Source: JAUIGE01 sp045106685
GTDB lineage: Bacteria; Bacteroidota; Bacteroidia; J057
Direction: 5' to 3'
NCBI GenBank assembly: GCA_045106685.1
Contig: JBGCFB010000073.1
Location: forward strand, 1-14,758
Length of the DNA stretch: 14,758 bases
The notes under the pieces were generated by a model. The model had not been told where the DNA came from and did not search any database. It saw only the letters and a list, made by a program, of their open reading frames with translations. Made by a program: the position numbers and the translations under genes. Below, in pieces: positions 7,425 to 14,660 of the stretch; position 1 is the stretch's first letter, and each line of letters opens with the position of its first letter.

Positions 7425-9170
7425 TTAATGATGCTGGCGCGCTGCCGGACTTCCCGACCGATCAATGCCGGACTGGCGCTCGTCGAATACCTGGATCGCC
7501 TCTGCAACATTCAGAAAGAATGATTCCTGGCCAAATTCTTTGAATAATTGATGACGCGCAAAGGTGTCTCTGGTAGGGCCCAGAATTCCACTTATATACA
7601 TGGATACTCCGCGTTCTGTACAGGCATTGTGAACATCACGCAAGGATTGGACACCCGTATAATCCAGTGCATGCATTCCTTGCGCAGCAATCAGCAGGAG
7701 TTTTAAGTCGCTTCCTTTTTCCTGAATATGCCTGATCATCACTTCTCTGAAATTCTCTGCATCTCCAAAAAACAGACGACCATCGAACCGAATAATCAGC
7801 GCGTCCGGTCTTTGTACAACTTGAGGAAAACGCTTGATATTGCGGTATGCGCTGCTACCAGGAAGCTGTCCCAGAATGGCATAATGCGGCTGAGCCATTT
7901 CGTAGACAACCATTAGTAAAGCAAGCCCCAACCCTGTGAGAACACCTGCTTCGATGCCAATAAAGAGTGTAGCGCAAAACGTTGCAACAAGTGTGAAAAA
8001 GTCCTTTCTATCTTTTTTCCACAAGTCTGCCGGAAGCTTGAAATCTATCAGTCTAATAATCGCCGAGATGATAATCGCCGCCAGGATGGCATTTGGAAGA
8101 TGGTAGAAGACTTTTGTAAGAAATAGAAGCGTAAATAAGATAAAGGCTGTTGCAAATAGCGAATACAAGGGACTTTTAGCTTCAAGCTGATTCACGACAG
8201 CAGTTCGGGAGAAACTTCCTGAAATAGGAAATCCTTGAAAAAATGCCGCTACAACATTGGCGAGTCCGATTGCTACGAGGTCTTTATTGGCACTTACCCG
8301 ATGATCCTGGAGTTCCTGCTCAACCCATTTGGCAATGGATATGGATTCGATAAAGCCCAGAACAGCAATCGTAAATGCACCAGGAAGCAATAATTTCCAT
8401 ACTTCGAGATCGAACTTTGGAAGAACGAACGGAGGCAAACCACTAGGGATATCTTCAACTATTTTTACCCCATAATCCGAAAGCCCAAACAGCCAGGATA
8501 CGAGTAAACCAAGCCCTACTGTGAGGAGTGCTCCTGGAATTTTGACAGGTGTTTTCTTTTTTAAAAATGTCGCTAAAAACATCAATCCTATTCCGCCAAG
8601 CCCCACCAGCAAACTCGGTAGATGGACGTCCTGGAGGTGACTCAAGGTGAAACGCCAAACTTCAATGATGCCTGCATCGCCAGGCGTTTTTACTCCCAAA
8701 AGGTGCTTTATCTGACTCGAGGCGATGATAATCGCAGCGGCAGAGGTGAAACCAGAGAGAATGGGTTTAGAGAGGAAGTTTGCAACAAAACCCAATTTAA
8801 GCACACCCATCAATGCGCGTACAATACCCGCAAGTAGGGACATGGTGATTGCCAGGGCGATAAGGGTTTCTTCATTTCCCTTTGCCAAAGGAACGACAGC
8901 CGCAGCAGTAAGCAAGGCCCCAAGGGCCGTAGGCCCGATGCTCAACTGACGCGAAGTGCCCAGTAGTACATAGACTAGCAATGGAAAAGTCGCAGCATAC
9001 AGACCATATATCGGAGGAATCCCAATAATGAGCGAGTAAGCCATACACTGAGGTATGAGCAGTACGCCAGTCGTAATGCCTGCTACAAGGTCGGTTCGCA
9101 AGCTGCGCCGTGTATAGTTTGGGTCAGAAAACCAGGCCCAGATAGGCAATATTTGCTTCAGACGCTTCAT
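7425..9170 (-). CDS. SulP/SLC26-family anion transporter with STAS domain
   Basis: A 581-residue inner-membrane anion transporter. Members carry sulfate, bicarbonate or other anions, and the substrate cannot be read from sequence. The N-terminal half carries the family signature: PPIYGLYAATFPLLVY (52-67) followed by GTSRQLSIGPTA (71-82). GFPISGSFSRTAV (313-325) is the second conserved motif. Many hydrophobic segments cover residues about 25-425. A cytosolic STAS domain occupies about 443-566 and has the DYTG (503-506) switch-region motif, where related domains carry Asp-Ser/Thr-Gly. Length and domain order are normal and all key motifs are intact. The ATG at 9168-9170 comes 28 nt after the stop of the serine hydrolase gene, suggesting cotranscription. 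A TACATTTG box in that gap could alternatively start a near-leaderless transcript. Confidence 0.95.
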   Translation of the reverse strand: MKRLKQILPIWAWFSDPNYTRRSLRTDLVAGITTGVLLIPQCMAYSLIIGIPPIYGLYAATFPLLVYVLLGTSRQLSIGPTALGALLTAAAVVPLAKGNEETLIALAITMSLLAGIVRALMGVLKLGFVANFLSKPILSGFTSAAAIIIASSQIKHLLGVKTPGDAGIIEVWRFTLSHLQDVHLPSLLVGLGGIGLMFLATFLKKKTPVKIPGALLTVGLGLLVSWLFGLSDYGVKIVEDIPSGLPPFVLPKFDLEVWKLLLPGAFTIAVLGFIESISIAKWVEQELQDHRVSANKDLVAIGLANVVAAFFQGFPISGSFSRTAVVNQLEAKSPLYSLFATAFILFTLLFLTKVFYHLPNAILAAIIISAIIRLIDFKLPADLWKKDRKDFFTLVATFCATLFIGIEAGVLTGLGLALLMVVYEMAQPHYAILGQLPGSSAYRNIKRFPQVVQRPDALIIRFDGRLFFGDAENFREVMIRHIQEKGSDLKLLLIAAQGMHALDYTGVQSLRDVHNACTERGVSMYISGILGPTRDTFARHQLFKEFGQESFFLNVAEAIQVFDERQSGIDRSGSPAARQHH

Positions 9171-9177
9171 GGACCCG

Positions 9178-9185
9178 CAAATGTA
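9178..9185 (-). promoter_or_regulatory. Possible internal -7 box before the SulP gene
   Basis: On the minus strand TACATTTG matches the Bacteroidota -7 pattern TAnnTTTG exactly and ends 7 nt before the transporter ATG. Transcription from it would be almost leaderless. No clear TTG is seen at the -33 distance, so this may be chance. Confidence 0.2.
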
Positions 9186-9198
9186 AAACTTTGTCCTC

Positions 9199-10650
9199 TT
9201 AATTCCCTGTGAGTCGCATCAACATTTTCTTTCCATTTTTATTAGCAGGATTTCGCTTTAAGGATTCTCGATACAACTGGATAGCACGGTCCTTATTTCC
9301 GAGCTGGGCATAAGCCTCTGCAAGGCTATCATAAGCGTTCCAGCTTTCGGGGTGGGCGAGGAGGTTTAGTTCGAAAATAGTGCGAGCAGCTTCTACTTCT
9401 CCTTTTTGTAAGTATCGATACCCGAGTCGTTGCATTCTGCCTTCAGGAAAAACTTCATTGGGATCTTTTTTAATGGCAAATAGATCAAAGAGCGCGCGAG
9501 AAGTTGGGTAGGATTTCTGCTTTGAAAGAATGCGAGGAATTTGAAAAATAGCAGAGGGATATTGATCATAGCCAAGGTAGCTAAACAGGTTACTTTTATA
9601 ATTATACCCTTTATCAAGAACATGATCACCTACTGAAAGCCCATTCTGACTATTCGTGAAAAAGACGACCGCCTTTTCTTTTTCAGGAAAGCCAATTACA
9701 AAACATTTGAATGGCCCATTATCACCCCAATGCCAGACTGCTTTACCATATTTTGTTTCTACTAAGCCTATGCCCAGACCCCAGTAGTAAGACTCATCAC
9801 CTTCTTCCTTGACAAAGCGCTGTAGGCGTAGCATATCCTGATGGGTTTCGTTTTTCAAGCCTTTTCCCTGCATGATGGCCTGCATAAATCGAATGTAATC
9901 GCTTGGAGTAGAAAGTAAGCTATAGGCCGCAGCCGGAGTGGTATAGGTATGTAATGATTTAGGCTCCATCGAGCTGGTATAACCCGTCGCTACTTGGGAG
10001 TGTATTTCTGCCTGATATACATATCCTGTCATGTCCATATCCAGTGGATCAAACACATAAGTCCTTGCGAGTCGCTCCAGGGATTTTTGTGAGATGTGCT
10101 CGAGCACAATTTGCAAGAGCATAAATCCTTCTCCGGAATATTGAAAACGATCTCCTGGCTTAAAAGCGAGCTTGATCGCTTGCTGGCGTTGACGCCAATT
10201 TGGGAAGCCGACACTATGTGTAAGCAGCATACGTGGAGTGACAAGGTCAAAAATGCGCCCAGGATATTCACCTTTGAAAAATTCTTTCTCAAGGTGTTCT
10301 TTTGGAACGATTTGAACAATTGGGACATCAAGGTGCAGTTTTCCTTTGTCTACAAGCCGTAGCGTCAGATAGGCGAGTACGGGCTTACTGAGCGAGGCTG
10401 CTTCAAAAATGGTTGAGGAGGAAACCAATTGTTGATTTTGAATGTCACGAAACCCAAAGGCTTCAGAGTAAATTTCTGCTTCCTGAAGCCAGGATAAGGA
10501 AAGGCCTGGAACATCAGCGCTGTCCATCGCCAATGGCAGATTTGTGCGGATAGTTTCTATATCAAAATCTGGAAGCTGGCTGTGAACAGGAAGCGCGCCA
10601 TGCATACATAGCGCAAGCCACAGCAAAGTGGAAAGGTAGAAACGGTTCAT
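9199..10650 (-). CDS. Periplasmic serine hydrolase (beta-lactamase/class C fold) with TPR tail
   Basis: A 483-residue exported protein of the class C beta-lactamase / penicillin-binding-protein-like family, which includes esterases, D-aminopeptidases and peptidases. Residues 1-24 are a signal peptide ending VHSQ. Catalytic motifs are visible: Ser86-x-x-Lys89 in AASLSKPV, Tyr171 in FQYSGEG (the YxN position reads YSG), and His307-Trp-Gly309 in HWGDNGP in place of KTG. Residues about 410-475 form roughly two TPR repeats (WNAYDSLAEAYAQLGNKDRA), a protein-interaction tail often fused to this family in Bacteroidota. A TTG at 10672-10674 could add eight residues, but ATG 10648-10650 gives the cleaner signal peptide. 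A perfect hairpin (10660-10676) sits 9 nt before this ATG. The cls gene ends 86 nt upstream and the SulP gene follows after 28 nt. The true substrate is unknown; antibiotic hydrolysis is not implied. Confidence 0.9.
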   Translation of the reverse strand: MNRFYLSTLLWLALCMHGALPVHSQLPDFDIETIRTNLPLAMDSADVPGLSLSWLQEAEIYSEAFGFRDIQNQQLVSSSTIFEAASLSKPVLAYLTLRLVDKGKLHLDVPIVQIVPKEHLEKEFFKGEYPGRIFDLVTPRMLLTHSVGFPNWRQRQQAIKLAFKPGDRFQYSGEGFMLLQIVLEHISQKSLERLARTYVFDPLDMDMTGYVYQAEIHSQVATGYTSSMEPKSLHTYTTPAAAYSLLSTPSDYIRFMQAIMQGKGLKNETHQDMLRLQRFVKEEGDESYYWGLGIGLVETKYGKAVWHWGDNGPFKCFVIGFPEKEKAVVFFTNSQNGLSVGDHVLDKGYNYKSNLFSYLGYDQYPSAIFQIPRILSKQKSYPTSRALFDLFAIKKDPNEVFPEGRMQRLGYRYLQKGEVEAARTIFELNLLAHPESWNAYDSLAEAYAQLGNKDRAIQLYRESLKRNPANKNGKKMLMRLTGN

Positions 10651-10659
10651 ATAAACAAG

Positions 10660-10676
10660 CTTTGGTTTCACCAAAG
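10660..10676 (-). promoter_or_regulatory. Hairpin immediately before the serine hydrolase start
   Basis: On the minus strand CTTTGGT-GAA-ACCAAAG is a perfect 7-bp stem with a 3-nt loop, ending 9 nt before the ATG. In the mRNA it would cover the ribosome-landing zone. It could restrict translation or mark an RNA end. It lacks a T run, so it is not a standard terminator. Confidence 0.4.
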
Positions 10677-10700
10677 ACGCGCATATATTTTAATTGGATG

Positions 10701-10717
10701 TATCGTAATATACGATA
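10701..10717. repeat. Palindrome in the gap between cls and the serine hydrolase
   Basis: TATCGTA-ATA-TACGATA is a perfect 7-bp inverted repeat with a 3-nt spacer, 20 nt after the cls stop. It may be an operator or an mRNA 3' hairpin; on the minus strand no T run follows it. The half-site TATCGTA recurs in the centre of the palindrome at 12229-12245. Confidence 0.45.
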
Positions 10718-10736
10718 TCACCCGATTATGTAGGGA

Positions 10737-12197
10737 CTACAGTAAAGGGCTAAATAGGCGCGCAATTTTTTCGAAGAGCCGATTGCGTTTTTTTGATTCC
10801 TTGAAATTTGTCAACAATACCTTTTCGGCTTCCTTGATGTCGTTTTCAAACCGTTTCTCTAATTTCTGACACGTAGCATGATCATAAATGAGCGCATTTA
10901 CTTCAAAGTTTTGATCAAAGGACCGAATATCAAGATTGGCTGTTCCTACTGAACAGAACCTGCCGTCTACCATCATCAGTTTGCCATGGTTAAAACCTTT
11001 TTTGTATAAAAATATCTCCAAACCAGCTTCTATAAATTCTTCGAGATACGATCGTAGGCCATGGTTGAGAATGGTAGAATCAGATTTTTTGGGAATCAGA
11101 AGACATACTTTCACGCCTCTCAATGCTGCTGTTTTAAGTGCTGTGGAAATTGCTTCATTTGGTACGAAATAAGGCATAGAGATATACACATAGCGCTTAG
11201 CCGAATTGATCGCGGTGAAGTAGGCCTGCATAATGCTGGCATATTCTGAATCAGGGCCACTACTGGCAATTTGTATAAGACAATGATCTCCGTGCTCATA
11301 CCGTGATTTTGAAGGAGCAATCTGGAGGGATTCTTTTGCAGCAAAGTTCCAGTCTTGAATAAAAATACCCTGCAATTGCTGGGTCGCTTCCCCCACTATT
11401 TTTACATGTGTATCCCGCCAGTCGCCTACTTCAGGATCGGTTCCTACGTAGGTATCAGAGATGTTGACGCCTCCCACAAATCCGATATAATGATCGATAA
11501 CGACGATCTTGCGATGGTTACGATAATTGACCCGGTTGCCAAATAGCGGAAAACGAACAGGGTAAAATTCTGATACCTGAATGCCGTGTTTCTTAAGTGA
11601 TTTGATAAACGATTTACTCAGGGACCAGCTTCCGACTGCGTCATAAATGATGCGAATCTCGACGCCTTCCTGGGCCTTTTTTATTAAAGCATCTCTAAAT
11701 TTTTTTCCAATAATACCGTCCTGAAAAATATAGTATTCAAGGTGAATATGCTCCTTTGCTTCAGCGATTGCATCGAGTATTCCATTGAAGGTTGTGCCGC
11801 TATTATAATAAAGCTGCACCTTATTACTTGTGGTGATAGGGGCATGATTATTATTGAGCAAAAGAGCTATAATGCTCTGATTTTCAAGCGGTTGCTCACT
11901 TAGAATGGGATGCGTATCCAGCATGCCAGGAGTCTCATGATGGGTTAGTCCAAATTCAAGAATACCTTTCTTTCGAAAGAGCCGCTTTTTTCTAACTCCT
12001 CTTCCAAACGTTCCATACAGTACCAAACCGATAATGGGTAAATAAACGATCACCATAATCCAGGCAAGCGCCTTGGGAGGCGAACTGTAATCATAAAGAA
12101 TAATGACAATAGCCGAAATAACCCCCGCGAGGTATGCAATCCCTATCGCAATTAATACCCATTGAAGCAGGCTTAGATGTAGGAGTAGCAAGGGCAT
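10737..12197 (-). CDS. cls: Cardiolipin synthase (phospholipase D family)
   Basis: A 486-residue inner-membrane enzyme predicted to make cardiolipin by phosphatidyl transfer between phospholipids. Two N-terminal membrane segments (about 8-35 and 44-63) form the PLDc_N part. Two complete HxKxxxxD motifs follow: His228-Lys230-Asp235 in NHRKIVVID and His404-Lys406-Asp411 in NHGKLMMVD, each followed by the expected G(G/T)xN segment. Length and order match bacterial cardiolipin synthases. The ORF can extend to an ATG at 12272, but that adds 25 residues ahead of the membrane segment, overlaps the divergent hydrolase gene by 19 nt and would put a good -7 box (TACCTTTG, 12235-12228) inside the coding sequence. 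ATG 12195-12197, with weak AGAAGA upstream, was therefore chosen. It is the first gene of the leftward five-gene run. Confidence 0.94.
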   Translation of the reverse strand: MPLLLLHLSLLQWVLIAIGIAYLAGVISAIVIILYDYSSPPKALAWIMVIVYLPIIGLVLYGTFGRGVRKKRLFRKKGILEFGLTHHETPGMLDTHPILSEQPLENQSIIALLLNNNHAPITTSNKVQLYYNSGTTFNGILDAIAEAKEHIHLEYYIFQDGIIGKKFRDALIKKAQEGVEIRIIYDAVGSWSLSKSFIKSLKKHGIQVSEFYPVRFPLFGNRVNYRNHRKIVVIDHYIGFVGGVNISDTYVGTDPEVGDWRDTHVKIVGEATQQLQGIFIQDWNFAAKESLQIAPSKSRYEHGDHCLIQIASSGPDSEYASIMQAYFTAINSAKRYVYISMPYFVPNEAISTALKTAALRGVKVCLLIPKKSDSTILNHGLRSYLEEFIEAGLEIFLYKKGFNHGKLMMVDGRFCSVGTANLDIRSFDQNFEVNALIYDHATCQKLEKRFENDIKEAEKVLLTNFKESKKRNRLFEKIARLFSPLL

Positions 12198-12227
12198 ATT
12201 ATCTTCTGATTTAAAAACACAGTCAAA

Positions 12228-12246
12228 CAAAGGTATCGTACCTTTA
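12228..12246. promoter_or_regulatory. Divergent -7-like boxes forming one palindrome (cls / hydrolase)
   Basis: AAAGGTA-TCG-TACCTTT (12229-12245) is a perfect inverted repeat. On the minus strand it contains TACCTTTG (12235-12228), an exact TAnnTTTG -7 match that would give cls a leader of about 25 nt. On the plus strand the other arm reads TACCTTTA (12239-12246), one base off the pattern, ending 7 nt before the hydrolase ATG and implying a nearly leaderless transcript. No clear -33 TTG was found for either direction. The palindrome could instead be an operator or, if transcription starts upstream, a leader hairpin. Confidence 0.4.
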
Positions 12247-12253
12247 TGGTAGA

Positions 12254-13138
12254 ATGAAAAAGAAACGATCATTATTTGTCCGAATCCTTCGCTGGACGGG
12301 AATGCTCATCGGCTTAATCTTCATCGTATGTTATCTGTTTTTTCGATTTGGAATGAGCATGAATAAGTCTGACGAAGATATTGCTGCCGTTTTTTCCAAA
12401 ACCCAATCTCCCCAATATCTGAATGCTACAGTAGGAGAGCACACGATTCATTATGCGGTAAAAGGAAATGCCAAAGGACCGCTTGTTGTACTTGCCCATG
12501 GTTCTCCTGGTAGCTGGGATAGTTGGTTGATTTATTTTCAGGATACAAGTCTGACAAATCACGTCCAGCTATTAGCCTACGATCGTCCTGGTTTCAATAA
12601 ATCAACTCCTTATGAACCTGAGATTTCATTAGAAAGGCAAGCTGCCATTCTTGGGCCAGTACTCGATACCTTGTCGACAGGAAGGCCGGTAATTGTTGTA
12701 GGCCATTCTTATGGAGGACCTGTTGCTGTCGAAATGGCTTGCCGATTTCCTAGCAAGGTCAAGGCAGCGCTTATTCTTGCCGGCTCTATCAGCCCGGAAT
12801 TGGAAAAGCCATATTTCAGTTTCCAAAGTTGGTTTGGAAAACCATATCTAAGAGCACTTCTCCCACCTCCAATGGACGTTTCAAACAGAGAGATTCTACC
12901 GCTTAAGGACGAATTGTTAAAGCAGGCTGGCTGCTGGGGCAGGATCAATGCTTCTGTGTGCGTGCTGCAAGGTAGCGCTGACAACCTTGTTCCGGCTGGA
13001 AATGAAGTGTATGCCTTCCAAATGAGTCAAGGCCTATGTGGGACCACCTTATTACCTGGAGTGGATCACTTTTTTATTTGGAGCCAAAAAGATATCGTAG
13101 TACGCAGTATTTTTGACCTTATTCAGAGCCTTAATTAA
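12254..13138 (+). CDS. Membrane-anchored alpha/beta hydrolase
   Basis: A 294-residue alpha/beta-fold serine hydrolase. Residues about 9-32 form a single hydrophobic membrane segment preceded by Lys/Arg-rich MKKKR, so the catalytic domain is probably anchored in the inner membrane facing the periplasm. The oxyanion loop is HGSPGS (82-87), the nucleophile is Ser152 in GHSYGG, the acid is probably Asp243 in LQGSADNLVP, and the histidine is His272 in PGVDHFF. All parts of the triad are present. The substrate is unknown; such enzymes may be esterases, lipases, haloperoxidase-like enzymes or epoxide-hydrolase-like enzymes. The ATG at 12254 follows a palindrome by 8 nt and has no clear Shine-Dalgarno. 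Its stop is 1 nt before the next gene's ATG, so the two are almost surely one transcript. It diverges from cls, leaving 56 nt between start codons. Confidence 0.9.
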   Translation: MKKKRSLFVRILRWTGMLIGLIFIVCYLFFRFGMSMNKSDEDIAAVFSKTQSPQYLNATVGEHTIHYAVKGNAKGPLVVLAHGSPGSWDSWLIYFQDTSLTNHVQLLAYDRPGFNKSTPYEPEISLERQAAILGPVLDTLSTGRPVIVVGHSYGGPVAVEMACRFPSKVKAALILAGSISPELEKPYFSFQSWFGKPYLRALLPPPMDVSNREILPLKDELLKQAGCWGRINASVCVLQGSADNLVPAGNEVYAFQMSQGLCGTTLLPGVDHFFIWSQKDIVVRSIFDLIQSLN

Positions 13139-13139
13139 T

Positions 13140-14483
13140 ATGAAAAATTTTCTACTTGTTGCCTTGCTTGGTATAAGCTTTCTGCAAGCACAAACACTCC
13201 GACTGCGTCAGATCGGGACCTTGCCTGCCTCACTTGAGGAGTCCTCTGGTTTGGAGCAAGGACAGAATCGCACGCTTTGGTCACACAATGACAGCGGAAA
13301 CGACCCTGTGCTTTTTCAAATTGATTCTACAGGCGCGCTGATGCATGAAAGCTATATAGGAAACGCTTCCAATATCGATTGGGAAGACATTGCCAGGGAC
13401 AATCAGGGCTACCTGTATATTGGCGATTTTGGTAACAATGGAAATGGTCGTCAGGATCTCCGAATTTTACGCGTAACAGAAATAGATGCAAATAATTTGG
13501 ACACTGTGGAGTCCGAAGCTATTACGATTCGCTATGCCGACCAGTCCACCTTTCCCCCTTCATCATCGCAGTTCCATTATGATGTGGAGGCTTTTTTCTG
13601 GGCAAATGATTCCTTATTTCTTTTTTCTAAAAACCGCACAAGCCCTTATGATGGTTGGATATATTATTATGCAGTCCCTGATAATCCTGGCGACTATATA
13701 ATAAGTAGAGTGGATAGCTTTCAGGCAGGTGGAACTCAAAAGGAAAACTCCTGGATTACTGCCGGTGACATTCGTGAAGATGGTAGCCGTGTTGCCTTGC
13801 TTTCGTCTGATAATATCTGGCTGTTTTCCTGTTATGCTGGAAATCGATTTTTTGATGGATATGCTAAAAAGATAAATCTCCCAACCCTCACTCAAAAAGA
13901 GGCGATCGTTTTTGTTGATAAAAACAGATTGCATATCAGTGATGAAAAGGTTTTTATTATAGGAGGTCGAGTATACGAAGTCGATATTAGTAGTATTCCG
14001 ATGTTTGAAGTTGATCTTGGTCAGGATAAAATATTGGTGGAGGACTCCGTGGTATTACATGCGAATGTCGCAGAAGCGGCACAAGTCCGCTGGGCATCGG
14101 GAGAAAGCGGAAACGAGCTAGTCGTTCGCCAGGAAGGCGAATACGCCGTCGAAGTTAACCTGAATGGCTGCATTGCCCGCGACACGGTCCGCGTATTCGG
14201 ACCCAATACTGTCGAGTCTCAGGCAGACCAAATTGAACTCACCGTCGGCCCCAATCCTTTTGCTCAAAGCATATCTGTGCAATTGAATCTACCCAAGCCA
14301 GGACCGGTGTCATTGATCTTACTGGATAGCGCTGGAAAAGTAGCATATCGCGACAGAAAAGTATTCACAGCAGCTGGCTCCCATAAGGTCGCATTCAGGC
14401 CGCTCGGCGTATCCGCAGGCACGTACCAATTAGTGCTTACTCAAGGCGATTTTCGCGTGAGTGGGCGGGTGGTGAAGCAGTAG
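13140..14483 (+). CDS. Secreted propeller-like protein with Ig-like and T9SS sorting domains
   Basis: A 447-residue extracellular protein. Residues 1-18 are a signal peptide (MKNFLLVALLGISFLQAQ). Residues about 19-290 look like a beta-propeller with motifs such as LWSHNDSGNDP and DWEDIARD followed by YLYIGDFGNN, similar to propellers in secreted Bacteroidota proteins of unknown role. Residues about 296-360 are an Ig/PKD-like module of the gliding-motility style (VDLGQDK, VRWASGES, YAVEVNLNGC). Residues about 369-447 are a type A T9SS sorting domain (VGPNPF, AGTYQLVL, final RVVKQ). A TTG at 13113 would add nine residues but overlaps the hydrolase; ATG 13140 gives the signal peptide directly and a 1-nt gap. 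GC content rises from about 35% (13861-13980) to about 57% (14041-14160, counted by hand) at the propeller/Ig boundary. No catalytic residues were recognised. Confidence 0.88.
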   Translation: MKNFLLVALLGISFLQAQTLRLRQIGTLPASLEESSGLEQGQNRTLWSHNDSGNDPVLFQIDSTGALMHESYIGNASNIDWEDIARDNQGYLYIGDFGNNGNGRQDLRILRVTEIDANNLDTVESEAITIRYADQSTFPPSSSQFHYDVEAFFWANDSLFLFSKNRTSPYDGWIYYYAVPDNPGDYIISRVDSFQAGGTQKENSWITAGDIREDGSRVALLSSDNIWLFSCYAGNRFFDGYAKKINLPTLTQKEAIVFVDKNRLHISDEKVFIIGGRVYEVDISSIPMFEVDLGQDKILVEDSVVLHANVAEAAQVRWASGESGNELVVRQEGEYAVEVNLNGCIARDTVRVFGPNTVESQADQIELTVGPNPFAQSISVQLNLPKPGPVSLILLDSAGKVAYRDRKVFTAAGSHKVAFRPLGVSAGTYQLVLTQGDFRVSGRVVKQ

Positions 14484-14503
14484 GTTTGATAAAGTGATTT
14501 ACT

Positions 14504-14536
14504 AGTGGTCAGACCACTTAAGTCGTCAGACGACTT
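14504..14536. repeat. Two tandem covarying palindromes
   Basis: AGTGGTCAGACCACT (14504-14518) and AGTCGTCAGACGACT (14521-14535) are adjacent palindromes with the same CAG centre. They differ only at the fourth pair of the stem, G-C in one and C-G in the other, so base pairing is kept. The second extends to a 7-bp stem (14520-14536). They lie 21 nt after the stop of the T9SS gene. No T run follows, so they are not typical terminators; RNA hairpins or paired protein sites are possible. Confidence 0.65.
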
Positions 14537-14553
14537 GCGCGCACGCGCGTACG
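14537..14553. other. 17-nt alternating purine-pyrimidine tract (Z-DNA-prone)
   Basis: GCGCGCACGCGCGTACG alternates purine and pyrimidine without a break for 17 nt and is mostly CG steps, the composition that favours left-handed DNA under negative supercoiling. It directly abuts the tandem palindromes. The surrounding DNA is not GC-rich on its right side. A role in absorbing supercoils from transcription is only a hypothesis. Confidence 0.5.
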
Positions 14554-14611
14554 AGAAAGCCTCAATTTCGTTCTAAATTCATTTCCCAGAATAAAGCTTA
14601 CATCCGCTTCC

Positions 14612-14650
14612 TTTGGCAATTCCCAATTTGCATGTAATTTGGGGCAAATT
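14612..14650 (+). promoter_or_regulatory. Candidate promoter and operator of the terminal gene
   Basis: TTTG (14612-14615), a 19-nt spacer and TAATTTG (14635-14641) form the same layout as before the gene at 2081. The -7-like box overlaps a perfect palindrome, AATTTG-GGG-CAAATT (14636-14650), and another AATTTGC copy lies at 14625-14631. The palindrome sits where a repressor could block RNA polymerase. The predicted leader is very short, about 13 nt. Confidence 0.45.
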
Positions 14651-14660
14651 CCACTACACT

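Noticed and set aside
7373..7510. 46-residue N-terminal extension of the propeller/OmpA ORF
   Set aside because: It overlaps the end of the transporter gene, is rich in basic residues without a signal peptide, and the internal ATG at 7372 starts a clear signal peptide.
9199..10650. Antibiotic-resistance beta-lactamase
   Set aside because: The active-site motifs fit the broad class C serine hydrolase family (YSG instead of YxN, HWG instead of KTG) and the TPR tail is atypical of resistance enzymes.
4124..12197. Defence system or mobile island
   Set aside because: There is no integrase, transposase, nuclease, restriction or toxin-antitoxin gene, and all five genes are ordinary metabolic or envelope families.
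12198..12272. 25-residue N-terminal extension of cls
   Set aside because: It overlaps the divergent hydrolase start by 19 nt and would place the exact -7 match TACCTTTG inside the coding sequence. The shorter form has normal family length and N-terminal membrane topology.
14504..14536. Tandem palindromes as an intrinsic terminator of the T9SS gene
   Set aside because: No T run follows either stem; the next bases are a GC-rich alternating tract.
14504..14536. CRISPR-like repeats
   Set aside because: There are only two short palindromic copies with a 2-nt gap and no spacers, and no cas genes are present.
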